From positions 181,174 to 245,173 of the forward strand of contig NZ_JADYVE010000008.1 in the NCBI RefSeq assembly GCF_020193655.1: a stretch of 64,000 nt of DNA, given 5' to 3'. Of this stretch, positions 45,085 through 55,651 are shown one piece after another (the stretch's first letter is position 1; the number at the start of each line of letters is the position of its first letter). This stretch comes from Ensifer sp. IC3342 (GTDB lineage Bacteria > Pseudomonadota > Alphaproteobacteria > Rhizobiales > Rhizobiaceae). Below the pieces are notes generated by a model. That model saw nothing but the letters and a program-made list of their open reading frames with translations, ran no database searches and was not told the DNA's origin. The position numbers and the translations under genes are program-made.

Positions 45085-46215
45085 CTATCGTGACGCAAAA
45101 CGCTCCGGCCTGAAGGTCGCGAGCATGGGGTGCTCAGCACCCGTCGCAACCTCGTAGGCGAGCAGTTCGCCGACGATGAGGCCAAGCGTCGCGCCGCTGT
45201 GGCTGAAGACGACATAGTAACCGGGAATGGCCTTGAGCGCACCGATCACCGGTTCACCATCACCGGGGATCGGCTTACCGCCGACGCCGATCGAGGCGAC
45301 CTCGAGCTTCGGATTGCCCTCCATCACCCTGGCAGCCTCGGCCAGCAGGGCGTCCACTACGGTCTCGTCGATGTCATAGCCGCCATCAGGACGCACCTTC
45401 ACACCTTCGTCGGCGGCCCAATCGGCATCCAGCGAGAATGTGCCGCCCGGCGCCGGGCGAACGGCGACGCGCGGCGTGTTGAGGACGGCGCGAAGGGGAT
45501 GGGCCAGGGGCCTGGTCTGGACGAGAAGGGCAATCGGCGTTCCGTCTCCGATGGTCTGCCCGCTCGCCGCGGCCATCTTCGGTACGGCGGGACCGGTCGC
45601 AAGCACGACGGCGTCGGCCTGGAAGCGGTCGCCCGTAGAAGTCTCTGCACCAATGGCCCGGCCACCTTCGACCACGACCCGCGCCGCGCCCTGGTCCGTC
45701 ACCAGCACGCCACCGAGCGCGGAAAACTCCTCCAGAAGCACGCCGATCAGCGCCGGCAGATCCACCCAGCCTTCGCCGGGATTGAAGATAGCACCCTGTG
45801 GTGTGATCGCGCGCGCGTCGAGACCGGGCGTGACGCCGGCGACCTCCGCCGAAGATAGCCGCTGTGCATCATAGGCAAGCGATACTTCGTGACGGAAGGC
45901 GGCGTCGATCTCGTTGCGCTCGTCATCGGCATCCCAGGTCAGGCCGCCATCGAAGCGAAGCCAGTCCGTATGGGGGCGTTGCGCGAAAAGCGTGCGATAA
46001 CGGTCGATACCGGCCATACGCAGGCGGTGATAGGGTTCCGAGCGCATGCGCGCCGAGTTCAACCAAGAGAGCGAGCGGCCAGAAGCGCCGTTCGCAGGCG
46101 GACCGTCATTGACAATGGTGACGCGGATACCGCGACGCGCAAGCTGAACGCCGGTGGAAACGCCGAGGATGCCGGCGCCGATGATGACGGCCGACGCGAT
46201 GATGTTGTGGGTCAT
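45085..46215 (-). CDS. socD: amadoriase-like FAD oxidoreductase SocD, module B
   Basis: A 376-residue DAO-family flavoprotein: ASAVIIGAGILGVSTGVQLA, ASGRSLSWLNSARMRSEPYH and YYVVFSHSGATLGLIVGELL. In Agrobacterium SocD is an amadoriase homolog that oxidatively splits deoxyfructosyl-glutamine. Here it is the last gene of a binding protein, permease-ATPase fusion, Gfo/Idh oxidoreductase, flavoenzyme order identical to socABCD. The start at 46215 is chosen over 46242; neither has a strong ribosome site. Confidence 0.85.
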   Translation of the reverse strand: MTHNIIASAVIIGAGILGVSTGVQLARRGIRVTIVNDGPPANGASGRSLSWLNSARMRSEPYHRLRMAGIDRYRTLFAQRPHTDWLRFDGGLTWDADDERNEIDAAFRHEVSLAYDAQRLSSAEVAGVTPGLDARAITPQGAIFNPGEGWVDLPALIGVLLEEFSALGGVLVTDQGAARVVVEGGRAIGAETSTGDRFQADAVVLATGPAVPKMAAASGQTIGDGTPIALLVQTRPLAHPLRAVLNTPRVAVRPAPGGTFSLDADWAADEGVKVRPDGGYDIDETVVDALLAEAARVMEGNPKLEVASIGVGGKPIPGDGEPVIGALKAIPGYYVVFSHSGATLGLIVGELLAYEVATGAEHPMLATFRPERFASR

Positions 46216-46260
46216 TGAATTGTCTTTCAATCGTGTGGTCATGCGGAAGGAAGAAGCGAC

Positions 46261-47268
<1,008 letters not shown>

Positions 47269-47288
47269 CTTTTTCTCCTGCCCCACCC

Positions 47289-48797
47289 TCAAAGCACTTC
47301 CGCAAGAAAGCGCTGGAGACGCGGGCTCTGCGGGTTGTCGAAGATCGCCTCGGGCGTGCCCGCTTCCACCACGCGCCCCTCGTCCATGAAGACAACCTGA
47401 TCGGCGACGCGGCGGGCGAAACCCATTTCGTGCGTGACAACGACCATGGTCATTCCGCGCTTGCCGAGGTCGGCCATTAGGTTGAGGACGCCCTTGACCA
47501 GTTCCGGATCGAGTGCGCTCGTCACCTCGTCGAAGAGAATGACTTCCGGCTCCATGGCGAGCGCGCGGGCGATCGCGACGCGCTGCTGCTGGCCCCCGGA
47601 AAGCCCACCGGGACGATGATGCTGGCGGCTCTCAAGGCCCACATCGGCAAGCCGCGCCTTGGCGATACGTTCGGCCTCGGCCTTCGGCAGGCCCTTGATC
47701 TTCGTCAGCGACAGCATGACATTTTCGAGCGCCGTATGGTCGGGAAAGAGGTTGAAATGCTGGAAGACCATGCCGACCCGCCGGCGCAGCGTTTCCGGCT
47801 TCATGCCGAGGGTGCTGTCCCCGTCGAGCAGGATATCCCCGCCCTTCGGTTCGACCAGCCGGTTGAGGCAGCGCAGCAGCGTCGACTTGCCGGAGCCGGA
47901 CGGGCCAATGACGCAGGTGACGCTGCCCGGCTTCACCGAAAGGTCGACGCCCTTGAGCACCTCGAGTTCGCCATAGGCCATACCAAGTTTGCGGACATCG
48001 AGGCTGCCGCCCTTGAATTCGGCCTCAGAGGCGCGGTTGGCGCCGTCGAGTTCGCTGACCTCCTCCAGCCCGCTGGTCACGACCGTCGGTCGCTGCTTGC
48101 CAATCCGCAGACGGCTGTCGATCGCATTGACGACATGCGTGAGCGGGACGGTAACGACGAGATAGAAGACGCCCGCCAGCAGGAGCGGCGAAAGGTTGCC
48201 CGTCACGACAGCCTGATCCTGCCCGACGCGAAAGATCTCACGCTCGGAGGCAAGCAGACCGAGGAAATAAACGAGGCTCGAATCCTTCACGTTGCCGATA
48301 AACTGGTTGACGAGCGCCGGCAGGACGCGGCGCACGCCCTGCGGCACGACGATGAGCCGCATGCCCTGGCCGTAGCTCATCGACAGCGCCCGGCAGGCCT
48401 CCATCTGGCCGCGGTCGATGCTCTGGATGCCGGAGCGGAAAATCTCGCCGATATAGGCGCCGGCAATCAGGCTGAGCGCCAGGATGCCGAGCGGATAGGG
48501 AGACGGGCCGAACAACTCGCGACCGATCCGTGCAAAGCCCTGGCCGATCAGAAGAATGGTGACGATGGCCGGCAGGCCGCGAAAGATATCGGTATAGAGT
48601 CGGGCGGGAATGCGCAGCCAGGGCGAGCGGGAAATGCCCATGATGGCGAGCACCATGCCGATGACGACGCCGAGCACAGTCGAGGCGGCCGCAAGGATCA
48701 GCGTATTCTTGAGGCCGACGGTGATCATCGTCGGCAGCACTTCGGCCATCGCATTCCAGTCGAGGAAGCTGCGACGCAGGTTTTCAAGCCAGTTCAT
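47289..48797 (-). CDS. socB: fused ABC permease-ATPase SocB, module B
   Basis: A 502-residue fusion. Residues about 1-235 are a polar amino acid permease ([19 protein letters not shown] loop [20 protein letters not shown]). Residues about 255-502 are an ATPase: Walker [41 protein letters not shown], with Val where most have Pro after Glu. The same permease-plus-ATPase fusion is described for SocB, which with SocA transports deoxyfructosyl-glutamine and mannopine. The start at 48797 follows AAGGGA. Confidence 0.9.
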   Translation of the reverse strand: MNWLENLRRSFLDWNAMAEVLPTMITVGLKNTLILAAASTVLGVVIGMVLAIMGISRSPWLRIPARLYTDIFRGLPAIVTILLIGQGFARIGRELFGPSPYPLGILALSLIAGAYIGEIFRSGIQSIDRGQMEACRALSMSYGQGMRLIVVPQGVRRVLPALVNQFIGNVKDSSLVYFLGLLASEREIFRVGQDQAVVTGNLSPLLLAGVFYLVVTVPLTHVVNAIDSRLRIGKQRPTVVTSGLEEVSELDGANRASEAEFKGGSLDVRKLGMAYGELEVLKGVDLSVKPGSVTCVIGPSGSGKSTLLRCLNRLVEPKGGDILLDGDSTLGMKPETLRRRVGMVFQHFNLFPDHTALENVMLSLTKIKGLPKAEAERIAKARLADVGLESRQHHRPGGLSGGQQQRVAIARALAMEPEVILFDEVTSALDPELVKGVLNLMADLGKRGMTMVVVTHEMGFARRVADQVVFMDEGRVVEAGTPEAIFDNPQSPRLQRFLAEVL

Positions 48798-48818
48798 AAG
48801 GTAGTCCCTTAGGGAAAG

Positions 48819-48844
48819 GCCGGTCCGGCATCGGCCGAACCGGC
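48819..48844 (-). promoter_or_regulatory. intercistronic hairpin between socA and socB
   Basis: GCCGGTCCGGC at 48819-48829 pairs with GCCGAACCGGC at 48834-48844 with one mismatch and a 4-base loop. It lies just after socA and may give more binding protein than permease. Confidence 0.55.
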
Positions 48845-48852
48845 AGCCGGCA

Positions 48853-49692
48853 TCAGGTCTTGGGGAGATATGCGGCCGGCATCGGCGTGCCGGGGAACCA
48901 CTTCTCGTGGATTTTCTTCCAGGTGCCGTCCTGCATGGCCTCATGAAGCGCCTTGTTCAGCGCCTCGCGCAGCTTATCGTTACCCTTGCGCACGACGAAG
49001 CCGGCTGGCGCGTCGAAGCTCGGGATGTTGACGGTAATCTTCAGGTCGTCGTAGCGGCCCGAATAGTCCTTCGCGGCCTCATAGTCCAGGAAATGGGCGT
49101 CCACTGTGCCGCTGTTGAGCGCGGCCACTGCGGAGTTGTTGTCGGGGAACTTGACGAGATCGGCGCCCGTGAAATTCTTCTGGGCGTAGATCTCCTGGAG
49201 CGTTCCCTGCACGACGCCGAGGCGCTTGCCCTGGAGGCTGGCGGCGTCCTTGATCGCGGCGTCGGGGGTCAGGACCGACAGGTAACCCGCCAGATAACCA
49301 TCAGTGAAATCGACGGTCTCCTTGCGTTTGTCTGTCGTGCCGATCGCGGCAGCCGCGACGTCGAAGCGGCTGTTGGCGACCGATGGCATCAGCGCGGCGA
49401 ATTCCTGGCCGGTGAAGATCACCTGCTCCTTCTTGAAGCCGATGCGCTCGGCGACATTCAGGAAGAGCTCGATGTCAAAGCCGGTGAAGGTGCCGTCGGA
49501 GGTGGTGAAGGCATAGGGCTTGGCATCGCCCATTGTGCCGACGCTAATGACGGCAGGGTCGATTAGACCGAGGGGATTGTCCTCGGAGAGAGCTGGCGTC
49601 GAGGCGCTTGCGGCAAGGCCGAGGGCGAGCGCGACTGCGGCGGAGCGCATTCGGGCAAGTGGTGACATAATCGTCAGGGAAAATCGCATCAT
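48853..49692 (-). CDS. socA: amino-acid-type ABC binding protein SocA, module B
   Basis: A 279-residue periplasmic protein, ATG 49692 after GGAG, long signal region to [13 protein letters not shown]_bac_3 features: [60 protein letters not shown] and [20 protein letters not shown]. SocA of Agrobacterium is the deoxyfructosyl-glutamine binding protein. First gene of the operon, divergent from socR, with twin operators between. Confidence 0.87.
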   Translation of the reverse strand: MMRFSLTIMSPLARMRSAAVALALGLAASASTPALSEDNPLGLIDPAVISVGTMGDAKPYAFTTSDGTFTGFDIELFLNVAERIGFKKEQVIFTGQEFAALMPSVANSRFDVAAAAIGTTDKRKETVDFTDGYLAGYLSVLTPDAAIKDAASLQGKRLGVVQGTLQEIYAQKNFTGADLVKFPDNNSAVAALNSGTVDAHFLDYEAAKDYSGRYDDLKITVNIPSFDAPAGFVVRKGNDKLREALNKALHEAMQDGTWKKIHEKWFPGTPMPAAYLPKT

Positions 49693-49810
49693 TTGGTCTC
49701 CTCTGGTGGCGTTGTCAGCGATGTCTTCAAGACGCAGGGTCCCACCCGGACCGCGGTATGTCGCGCGCGTCCGGCCCATGCCATCGCGTGTCGGGAAGCA
49801 CTTTTTATTC

Positions 49811-49824
49811 TGATACCGGTCTCA
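49811..49824. promoter_or_regulatory. SocR operator, upstream copy (one mismatch)
   Basis: TGATACCGGTCTCA differs by one base from a perfect TGAGACCGGTCTCA palindrome. Its centre lies exactly 21 bp from the perfect copy, two helical turns, so both lie on the same DNA face. Confidence 0.65.
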
Positions 49825-49829
49825 AACTA

Positions 49830-49847
49830 AAAGAGACCGGTCTCTTT
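49830..49847. promoter_or_regulatory. SocR operator, perfect copy (ACCGGT core)
   Basis: AAAGAGACCGGTCTCTTT is an 18-bp perfect palindrome in the socA-socR intergenic region. SocR is described as repressing both socR and socABCD, which fits this shared position. Confidence 0.78.
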
Positions 49848-49911
49848 GACTTTTCGCAATTCTTATCGTCGCATTTGCCATTCGTCAATATCTCTTGTAA
49901 GGCTATGGCTC

Positions 49912-50982
49912 ATGGACCAGAGCCCGACCGCAAACACCTCCGTCACAGTCGCCGATGTTGCGCACAAGGCGGGCGTCTCGAAGGCGACGGCCGCGCGGGT
50001 GCTGGGCGGATACGGAACCGTCAGCGACCGGGCTCGCGAGGCCGTCACCGCCGCAGCCCGCGCGCTTGACTACCGCCCGAACGAACTTGCCCGCAGCATG
50101 ACGACAGGGCGTTCCGGCACGATCGGTGTCGTCGTCGGTGATATTGAGAATCCCTTCTTCAGCCTCGCCATGAGGGGGATCACAGATGTCGCGCGGCAGA
50201 CGGGCTTCACCGTCGTCCTCATCAATTCCGGCGAGGAGATCGATACCGAGAAGGCTGCGATCCGCACCTTGCTTGCCAAGCGAGTCGACGGCCTGATCGT
50301 CTCCCCGGCAAAGGAAAGCGATGTCGGCCATCTCAAGGAGGCCACCCGCTCCGGCCGGCCTCTCGTTCTGCTCGACCGCGGCAGCGATGCGCTCGACGTC
50401 GACACGGTGATTGCCGATGACCGGCACGCCGCCGAGGGCATCACGTGCCGACTGATCGCGCTCGGCCACCGCCGCATCGCCTATCTCACCGCCTGCGACA
50501 CCCCGGACCACCGCTTTCGAACGCCGGCCGACATCAACACTGGCTCGGTGCGCCGGCGTATCGAGGGTTTCCTTGGCGTTTGCCGGGACGCGGACCTTTC
50601 GGGAATGGAAGACTGGGTGCATGTGGGCGCGGTCACGCCGGAGCACACGCGCCGCATCGTCACAGCGATGCTCGAATCGTCGCAACGCCCGACGGCGATC
50701 ATCGCGTCGGACAGCGTGATCGGGCTCGAAGTGTTCAAGGTCTGCCGCCAGCTCGGCCTTGGCATTCCGAACGACCTGTCGCTGGTGTCGTTCCACGATG
50801 CGGACTGGACGTCCGTGACCACGCCGCCGGTCACGGTCGTGCGCCAGCCCGTCTACCGCCTCGGCGAGACGGCAGCCAGGCTGCTGGTCGATCGGCTGAA
50901 CGGCAAAGGCGCGCAGGCGAGCCGCGTCGTCCTACAGACGGAAGTCATCGAGCGCGCCTCAGTCACCGAAGCGCCTGCATAG
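49912..50982 (+). CDS. socR: LacI-family repressor SocR, module B
   Basis: A 356-residue LacI protein: VADVAHKAGVSKATAARVLG, hinge YRPNELARSMTTGRSGTIGV, effector domain with NPFFSLAMRGITDVARQTGF, LVLLDRGSDALDVDTVIADD and LSLVSFHDADWTSVTTPPVT. Recognition-helix residues equivalent to LacI 17-18 are Lys24-Ala25. Divergent from socABCD, as in Agrobacterium. The start at 49912 is chosen so that the DNA-binding domain begins near residue 11. Confidence 0.88.
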   Translation: MDQSPTANTSVTVADVAHKAGVSKATAARVLGGYGTVSDRAREAVTAAARALDYRPNELARSMTTGRSGTIGVVVGDIENPFFSLAMRGITDVARQTGFTVVLINSGEEIDTEKAAIRTLLAKRVDGLIVSPAKESDVGHLKEATRSGRPLVLLDRGSDALDVDTVIADDRHAAEGITCRLIALGHRRIAYLTACDTPDHRFRTPADINTGSVRRRIEGFLGVCRDADLSGMEDWVHVGAVTPEHTRRIVTAMLESSQRPTAIIASDSVIGLEVFKVCRQLGLGIPNDLSLVSFHDADWTSVTTPPVTVVRQPVYRLGETAARLLVDRLNGKGAQASRVVLQTEVIERASVTEAPA

Positions 50983-50996
50983 TCTTCGGCACGCGC

Positions 50997-53069
50997 TCAG
51001 AACTGCACTCCCAGCCGCAGCGCATCCAGCATGGCGGCGTGAACGGATCGGCTGCTGACCGCATCGCCGATCCGGTGCAGTTCGAAGCCGTCCGCCGGCC
51101 GAGCGCGCAGCGGCGCGGGGCCAACGAGGTTTTCGATCTCCGTGATCCCGTCGTTTACCGAGAGAGGCCGCAGGTCATCGAAGAGGTCGTTCACCGGGTT
51201 CGTCCCGTGCTCGACGATGACCTGCGCATGGGTCGAACGCCGTTCCCGGCCTGTCAGCAGGTGGCGCAGCACCGCCTCGCGCCGTCCGCGCCGAGTAATG
51301 ACTGAAACCAGCTCGTGTTCCAGCAGAAGCTTTACGTCGTGGTCGGCGAGCGCCTTGCGGTAGGTAATGCTCGAATGGTGCTCCATTTCCGGTGCGACGG
51401 AGGGATCGCGGGCCACGAAGGTCACGGCCTTGCCCGCCGCCGCTAGCTCGGCGGCGACGGAGGGCCCAGGACGACGCCCAGTCGCGTCATAGACCAGCAC
51501 GTCGTCGGCAACCTGCGCAGGATTGCCCAGAGCGTCGAAGACGCTGAGACACAGCTCGCTCCCTGCGACGGGGCCGAAATCCGGAATGCCGCCAGTGGCG
51601 ATGAAGACGAGATCCGGCGCTTCAGCAAGAACCTCCGCCGCCTCCACATAGATATTGAGCCGGACATCGACGCCGAGCCGTTCGAGCTCGGCAATACGCC
51701 AATCGACGATGCCGATCAGGTCGCGGCGGAGCCGGGCTTTCGCGGCCAGCACGAGCTGCCCGCCAAGTCGATCGGCCGCCTCCAGCAGCACAACCTCATG
51801 TCCCCGCTCGGCCAGCACCCGCGCCGCCTCCAGCCCCGCCGGCCCGCCACCGACGACGACCGCCTTGCGCCCCGCTTGCGGCGAGCGTTCGATCACCTGC
51901 GGCAGCCAGGTCTCGCGACCCGTCGCCGGATTGTGGATGCAGTGCACCGGGCGATAGAGACAGTGCGAAGCGCCGACGCAGGGGCGTATCTCTTCCTCAC
52001 GGCCCGAGCGAGCTTGTTGACGATCTGCGGATCGGCCATATGCGCCCGCGTCATGCCGACCATCTCGACCAGCCCCGCATCGACCGCGTAGCGCGCCGTC
52101 GCCACATCGGCGATCTTCGCGGCGTGGAAGACCGACAGGCCCGTTTGCGCCTTGAAGGCCCCAACCTGGTGTAACCATGGCGCGGATGCCGCCGTCATGT
52201 CGGGAATGTTGTAGACGAGCAGATTGAGGCGCGTGTCGAACCTTCCGAAGATGCAATTGAAGAAATCGACCAGCCTCTCTCGCTCCAGCATGTTGGCAAC
52301 AGTGACCGCTTCGGCAAAGCTCAAGCCCTCGGCATGGTCCTCGTCGATCGTGTAGCGGATCCCGAGCGGATAGTCGTCCCCCCACCTGGCGCCGAATCTC
52401 CTCATGGACCATGCGCAGGAACCGCATCCGGTTTTCAAGCGAGCCGCCGAATTCATCGCTGCGGCGATTGACTATCGGCGACAGGAACTGCCCGATCAGG
52501 TGGCCACCGGTCATGGTTTCGATGCCGTCGAGCCCGCCCTCCTTTGCCCGCCGGGCGGCCGCACCGAACTCGCGCACGATTCGCGCGATGTCGTGGCGGT
52601 CCATCTCGTGGGCGAAGCCGCGGTTGTAGTCCTCGCGGGAATCAGAGGGGCCTAGCGCGGGAAGCCAGGCGCCGACGGTGGCGTTTGCTCGCCGGCCGAC
52701 ATGCGAGATCTGGCACATCACCGCCGCACCATGGCGGTGGATGCGTTCGGAGAAAACCTGGAACATCGGAACGATCGCATCGCTCGAAACGTCGAGCTGC
52801 GTGCCGCCCCAGCTCGTATCGGCGGAGATGCGCGCCGAGCCACCGAACATCGTCAGCGCCAGGCCGCCTTTTGCCTTTTCCTCGTGATAGCGCTGATAGG
52901 CTTCCAGCGGATGACCGCCCTCGTCGAGTGCGGTTTCGTGGCTGGTGCTCATGATCCGGTTGCGCAGGGTGAGCCGGCCAAGCTGCAACGGGCGCAGCAA
53001 CGGATCGGTCCTGCCCGCCGCAATGGCCGGCATTTGTTCCGGCGCAGCGGCTGGATTTCGTTCCTCCAT
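50997..53069 (-). pseudogene. OYE-type NADH:flavin oxidoreductase with two frameshifts, module C
   Basis: An FMN/4Fe-4S/FAD enzyme like dimethylglycine or N-methylproline demethylases and 2,4-dienoyl-CoA reductase. The first 230 residues are a proper barrel (LRNRIMSTSHETALDEGG, FLSPIVNRRSDEFGGSLENR). From about 52378 to 52004 the long frame is nonsense, while another frame gives the real barrel sequence (DDYPLGIRYTIDEDHAEGLS, FHAAKIADVATARYAVDAGL). Homology returns with RPCVGASHCLYRPVHCIHNP and the FAD part KAVVVGGGPAGLEAARVLAE. The shifts are one extra G in a six-G run at 52378-52383 and one missing G near 52003-52005. No stop falls between, so the frame stays open. ATG 53069 follows GGAGG. 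Confidence 0.78.
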
Positions 53070-53084
53070 GTCCGTGACCTCCCC

Positions 53085-53922
53085 CTATGCCGGACCGAGG
53101 GCCTTGCGCATGGCCTCAACGCATTGCTTCAGCGGCGGGGTGGGATCGACGTTGTATTTCCAGTTGGTCAGTTCGACCGTCAGCGACCCCTCGTAATTCT
53201 GGCTGCGCAGATAGCCGACCAGCTCGTCGAGGTCGATGATGCCGTCGCCCCAGGCCCGATGGCTGCCGCCGGCATCGGAGTCGGTGAAATGCACATGGGC
53301 GACGCGACCGGCGAGATGGGTGAAATAGTCCTCGGGCGTCTCATGCGTCATCACCGCGCCGGCAACGTCATAGACCGCATGAAGCGCGGGACTTTTGAGC
53401 TTGTCCATCAGTTCGCGGATTTCCTTGGCCGAACGGATGATATTGGCAAAGGAATCCGGCAGCGACTCGATCCATAGATCGATGCCGAGTTTCTGCGCAC
53501 GGCCGCAGAGGATGCCCATGGACTCGACGCAGCGTTCCAGCGCCCGTGCCGTCGGCTCGTCGCGATAGCCGCCACCCGCCGTTACCAGAAGCGCCGGCGC
53601 GCCGCATTCAGTGGCAAATTCCATCGACTCCAGGAAGTAGCGCAGCGAGCGGTCGCGCAACTCCGGCTCCTTCGCCGAAATATTGATCGGGTAGATACAT
53701 TGCTCCGGCGTGAAGGCGACGATCTAGGCCCATGCCGCGGACTTTCCGCCCCAGCGCCCGCGCGTCGGCCAGTGTCTTGTCGCCGATATAAAAGTGCGGC
53801 GCGGCGGCCCAGAGTTCGATGCGCGAGACCCCGGCATCGCAGACATAGGCCAAGAACCGATCAATCGTATGCCGCACATAGTGAAAATTCATCACGCTGA
53901 TATTGCGTTCATCAAGTGCCAT
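53085..53922 (-). pseudogene. FrlC-like isomerase/epimerase with a frameshift, module C
   Basis: A TIM-barrel like the module A epimerase. The first part from 53922 reads MALDERNISVMNFHYVRHTI, SRIELWAAAPHFYIGDKTLA and KVRGMGL. The frame then shifts near 53724 and homology resumes in another frame as IVAFTPEQCIYPINISAKEP, with TAG 53726-53724 just ahead of it. It continues to VAHVHFTDSDAGGSHRAWGD and SLTVELTNWKYNVDPTPPLK at 53085. A single insertion or deletion breaks an otherwise complete gene of about 280 codons. It may be real or an error. Confidence 0.78.
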
Positions 53923-53970
53923 GATCTGTGCTCCTCCAGTGCCGCCGATGCGGCAATTCTCGTTATTTAT

Positions 53971-53982
53971 GAGAACGTTCTC
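53971..53982. promoter_or_regulatory. LacI-type operator, module C (AACGTT core), copy 1
   Basis: GAGAACGTTCTC, a perfect palindrome, lies 49 bases upstream of the FrlC-like gene start, so it controls the epimerase and flavin oxidoreductase pair. Confidence 0.72.
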
Positions 53983-54020
53983 TCTTCATTTCGCGAGTGG
54001 TGTCGTCGCTTCGTTGCGGC

Positions 54021-55505
54021 TCAACGCTTCGGAAGATTGAATTCTGTTACCGTCTCGTCGATGAAAGCGGCGATCTGGGCCGCCGTCTCCTCCGACGTCC
54101 AGCCGAGATGCGGGGCGGCCAGTTTCGCGGCCCTTACCGCATGGCGCCGGCCGAGATCCGGCTCCCAGCCGACGGAAAGACGGCGACGCAGGATGTCCGA
54201 GAGCGTGCAGGCCTGCTCGTCCAGGATGGCATGGGCGACCGAGGCTTCCGTGACTTGATCCATGTCCGGGAGCGGCGGCGACGGCGCATCGAGCGGGCGC
54301 GGCGTGCCGGAAGGCTTCAGTCGGCGTGCAACGGCGCGTGTCAGCCGCCTCCCGGCATCGCGGTGGGTCATCAGCAGCCCGCCGGTGAAGGTGAAGACAT
54401 TCGGCAGGCCTTCACCGGAGAGATCATGCTCGCGGACGGCGGGTGCGGAGCCTTTGCCGCCCTTGGCAAGGCTGCGTGGCCGCACGCCCGCCCAGGCATA
54501 GAGCACATCTTCGCGTTTCAGGCCGAAACCGGGAAACAGGCGGCCGAGTTGGTCGAGAATGGCCGATATCTCCCCCTCCGTCACACGAAACCCTTCCGGG
54601 CTGCCGTCCGAGGCGGAATCCCACGGCCCGACATAATGAAGCTCGCCCCAGGGGATCAGATAGAACGGCGCGCCCGCCACGGTGACGGTCTCGAAACCGA
54701 TGCCGCGCATGCCCTCTGGCAGGCGCAGGACGATGTTCGTTCCCTTTTGGCCGATGTTCTTGCGGATATGCGGAGCGCCGGCCATCGCGGTGATCTCATC
54801 GACCCAGACGCCCGCGCAATTGACGACCGCGCGCGCGAGAATATCCCTCGAGCCCTCCGCAGCGGCGAGCGTGACCCGCCAGAGATCACCCTGCCGCGCC
54901 AGCCCCGTCACCGCCGTATGGTTCAGCGCCTCCATGCCGATTGCCCGCGCCTTCATCACCGTGTCGACCACGATGCGCTCGGGCCAGTGATACTGGTACT
55001 CGGTGAAGCTCATCGCCCCGCGAATGTCTTCAAGCCCTGCCATGCCTTGGAGCGCCGGATGCGCCCGCGCTTCTTCGGCGGACAGGATGCGAAGGTTGAG
55101 CGGCACTTGGCCGCCATCGCTCGCCGCCATCAGGCGAAAGGCCAGCCGTGCCTTCCAGCGCGGAATGGTGTTTTCCAGCATCATCGGAATGATGAAGCTG
55201 ACGGGCTTCACCCGCTCGGGCGCCATGCGCACGAACTCCGCCCGCCCCTGCATCGAACGGCGCATGAGGCCGAAGCACTCGATCGCGCTGCGCGGGTGGG
55301 CGAGGAAGGCAGTGATCGACCCGCTTGCGGCGGAAAGATAGCCGAGCCCGCAATGCTGCAGCCGTGAAGTCTTGCTGGAGGTTCCCGCACCATAATCGTC
55401 GCGCTCGGCCAGCAGCGTGCGATAGCCCGCCGCTGTCAGATGCTGACCGGCCGCTGCAGCGATGATGCCTCCGCCGACAATCACGGTGTCGTAAATCTCG
55501 CTCAC
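54021..55505 (-). CDS. GlpD-like FAD-dependent oxidoreductase, module C
   Basis: A 494-residue flavoprotein: YDTVIVGGGIIAAAAGQHLT, GAGTSSKTSRLQHCGLGYLS (GlpD-type), AVVNCAGVWVDEITAMAG, FYLIPWGELHYVGPWDSASD and VLYAWAGVRPRSLAKGG, plus a C-terminal helical region. The family resembles glycerol-3-phosphate dehydrogenase, but the substrate here may be another polyol or amine. GTG 55505 is chosen because GGAAG lies 6-7 bases upstream. Promoter shared with the divergent deglycase gene. Confidence 0.82.
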   Translation of the reverse strand: MSEIYDTVIVGGGIIAAAAGQHLTAAGYRTLLAERDDYGAGTSSKTSRLQHCGLGYLSAASGSITAFLAHPRSAIECFGLMRRSMQGRAEFVRMAPERVKPVSFIIPMMLENTIPRWKARLAFRLMAASDGGQVPLNLRILSAEEARAHPALQGMAGLEDIRGAMSFTEYQYHWPERIVVDTVMKARAIGMEALNHTAVTGLARQGDLWRVTLAAAEGSRDILARAVVNCAGVWVDEITAMAGAPHIRKNIGQKGTNIVLRLPEGMRGIGFETVTVAGAPFYLIPWGELHYVGPWDSASDGSPEGFRVTEGEISAILDQLGRLFPGFGLKREDVLYAWAGVRPRSLAKGGKGSAPAVREHDLSGEGLPNVFTFTGGLLMTHRDAGRRLTRAVARRLKPSGTPRPLDAPSPPLPDMDQVTEASVAHAILDEQACTLSDILRRRLSVGWEPDLGRRHAVRAAKLAAPHLGWTSEETAAQIAAFIDETVTEFNLPKR

Positions 55506-55553
55506 GCTTAACTTCCGCCCATCGCCGGAGCGATGCTCTTCCACGTCGAATGT

Positions 55554-55565
55554 GAGAACGTTCGC
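55554..55565. promoter_or_regulatory. LacI-type operator, module C (AACGTT core), copy 2, imperfect
   Basis: GAGAACGTTCGC matches GAGAACGTTCTC except one base. It lies between the GlpD-like gene and the divergent SIS deglycase gene, so could act on both. Confidence 0.6.
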
Positions 55566-55574
55566 AAACTTTCG

Positions 55575-55606
55575 CCGCCGGTGTCAAGCCCGCTTGACGC
55601 CGGCGG
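55575..55606. promoter_or_regulatory. 14-bp GC-rich dyad in the divergent promoter
   Basis: CCGCCGGTGTCAAG pairs with CTTGACGCCGGCGG across 4 bases, with a single G-T mismatch. It lies between the LacI-type and GntR-type sites. It could be a third operator or an RNA hairpin in a leader. Confidence 0.45.
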
Positions 55607-55610
55607 GAGA

Positions 55611-55638
55611 GTTATAATACGTATTATAACGTTATAAC
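55611..55638. promoter_or_regulatory. GntR-type operator, 20-bp palindrome plus extra half unit
   Basis: GTTATAATACGTATTATAAC at 55611-55630 is a perfect 20-bp palindrome, followed directly by GTTATAAC at 55631-55638, itself palindromic. It ends one base before the GAAAGG ribosome site of the SIS gene. The GntR gene two genes away is the obvious candidate binder. Confidence 0.68.
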
Positions 55639-55651
55639 GAAAGGTACGATT

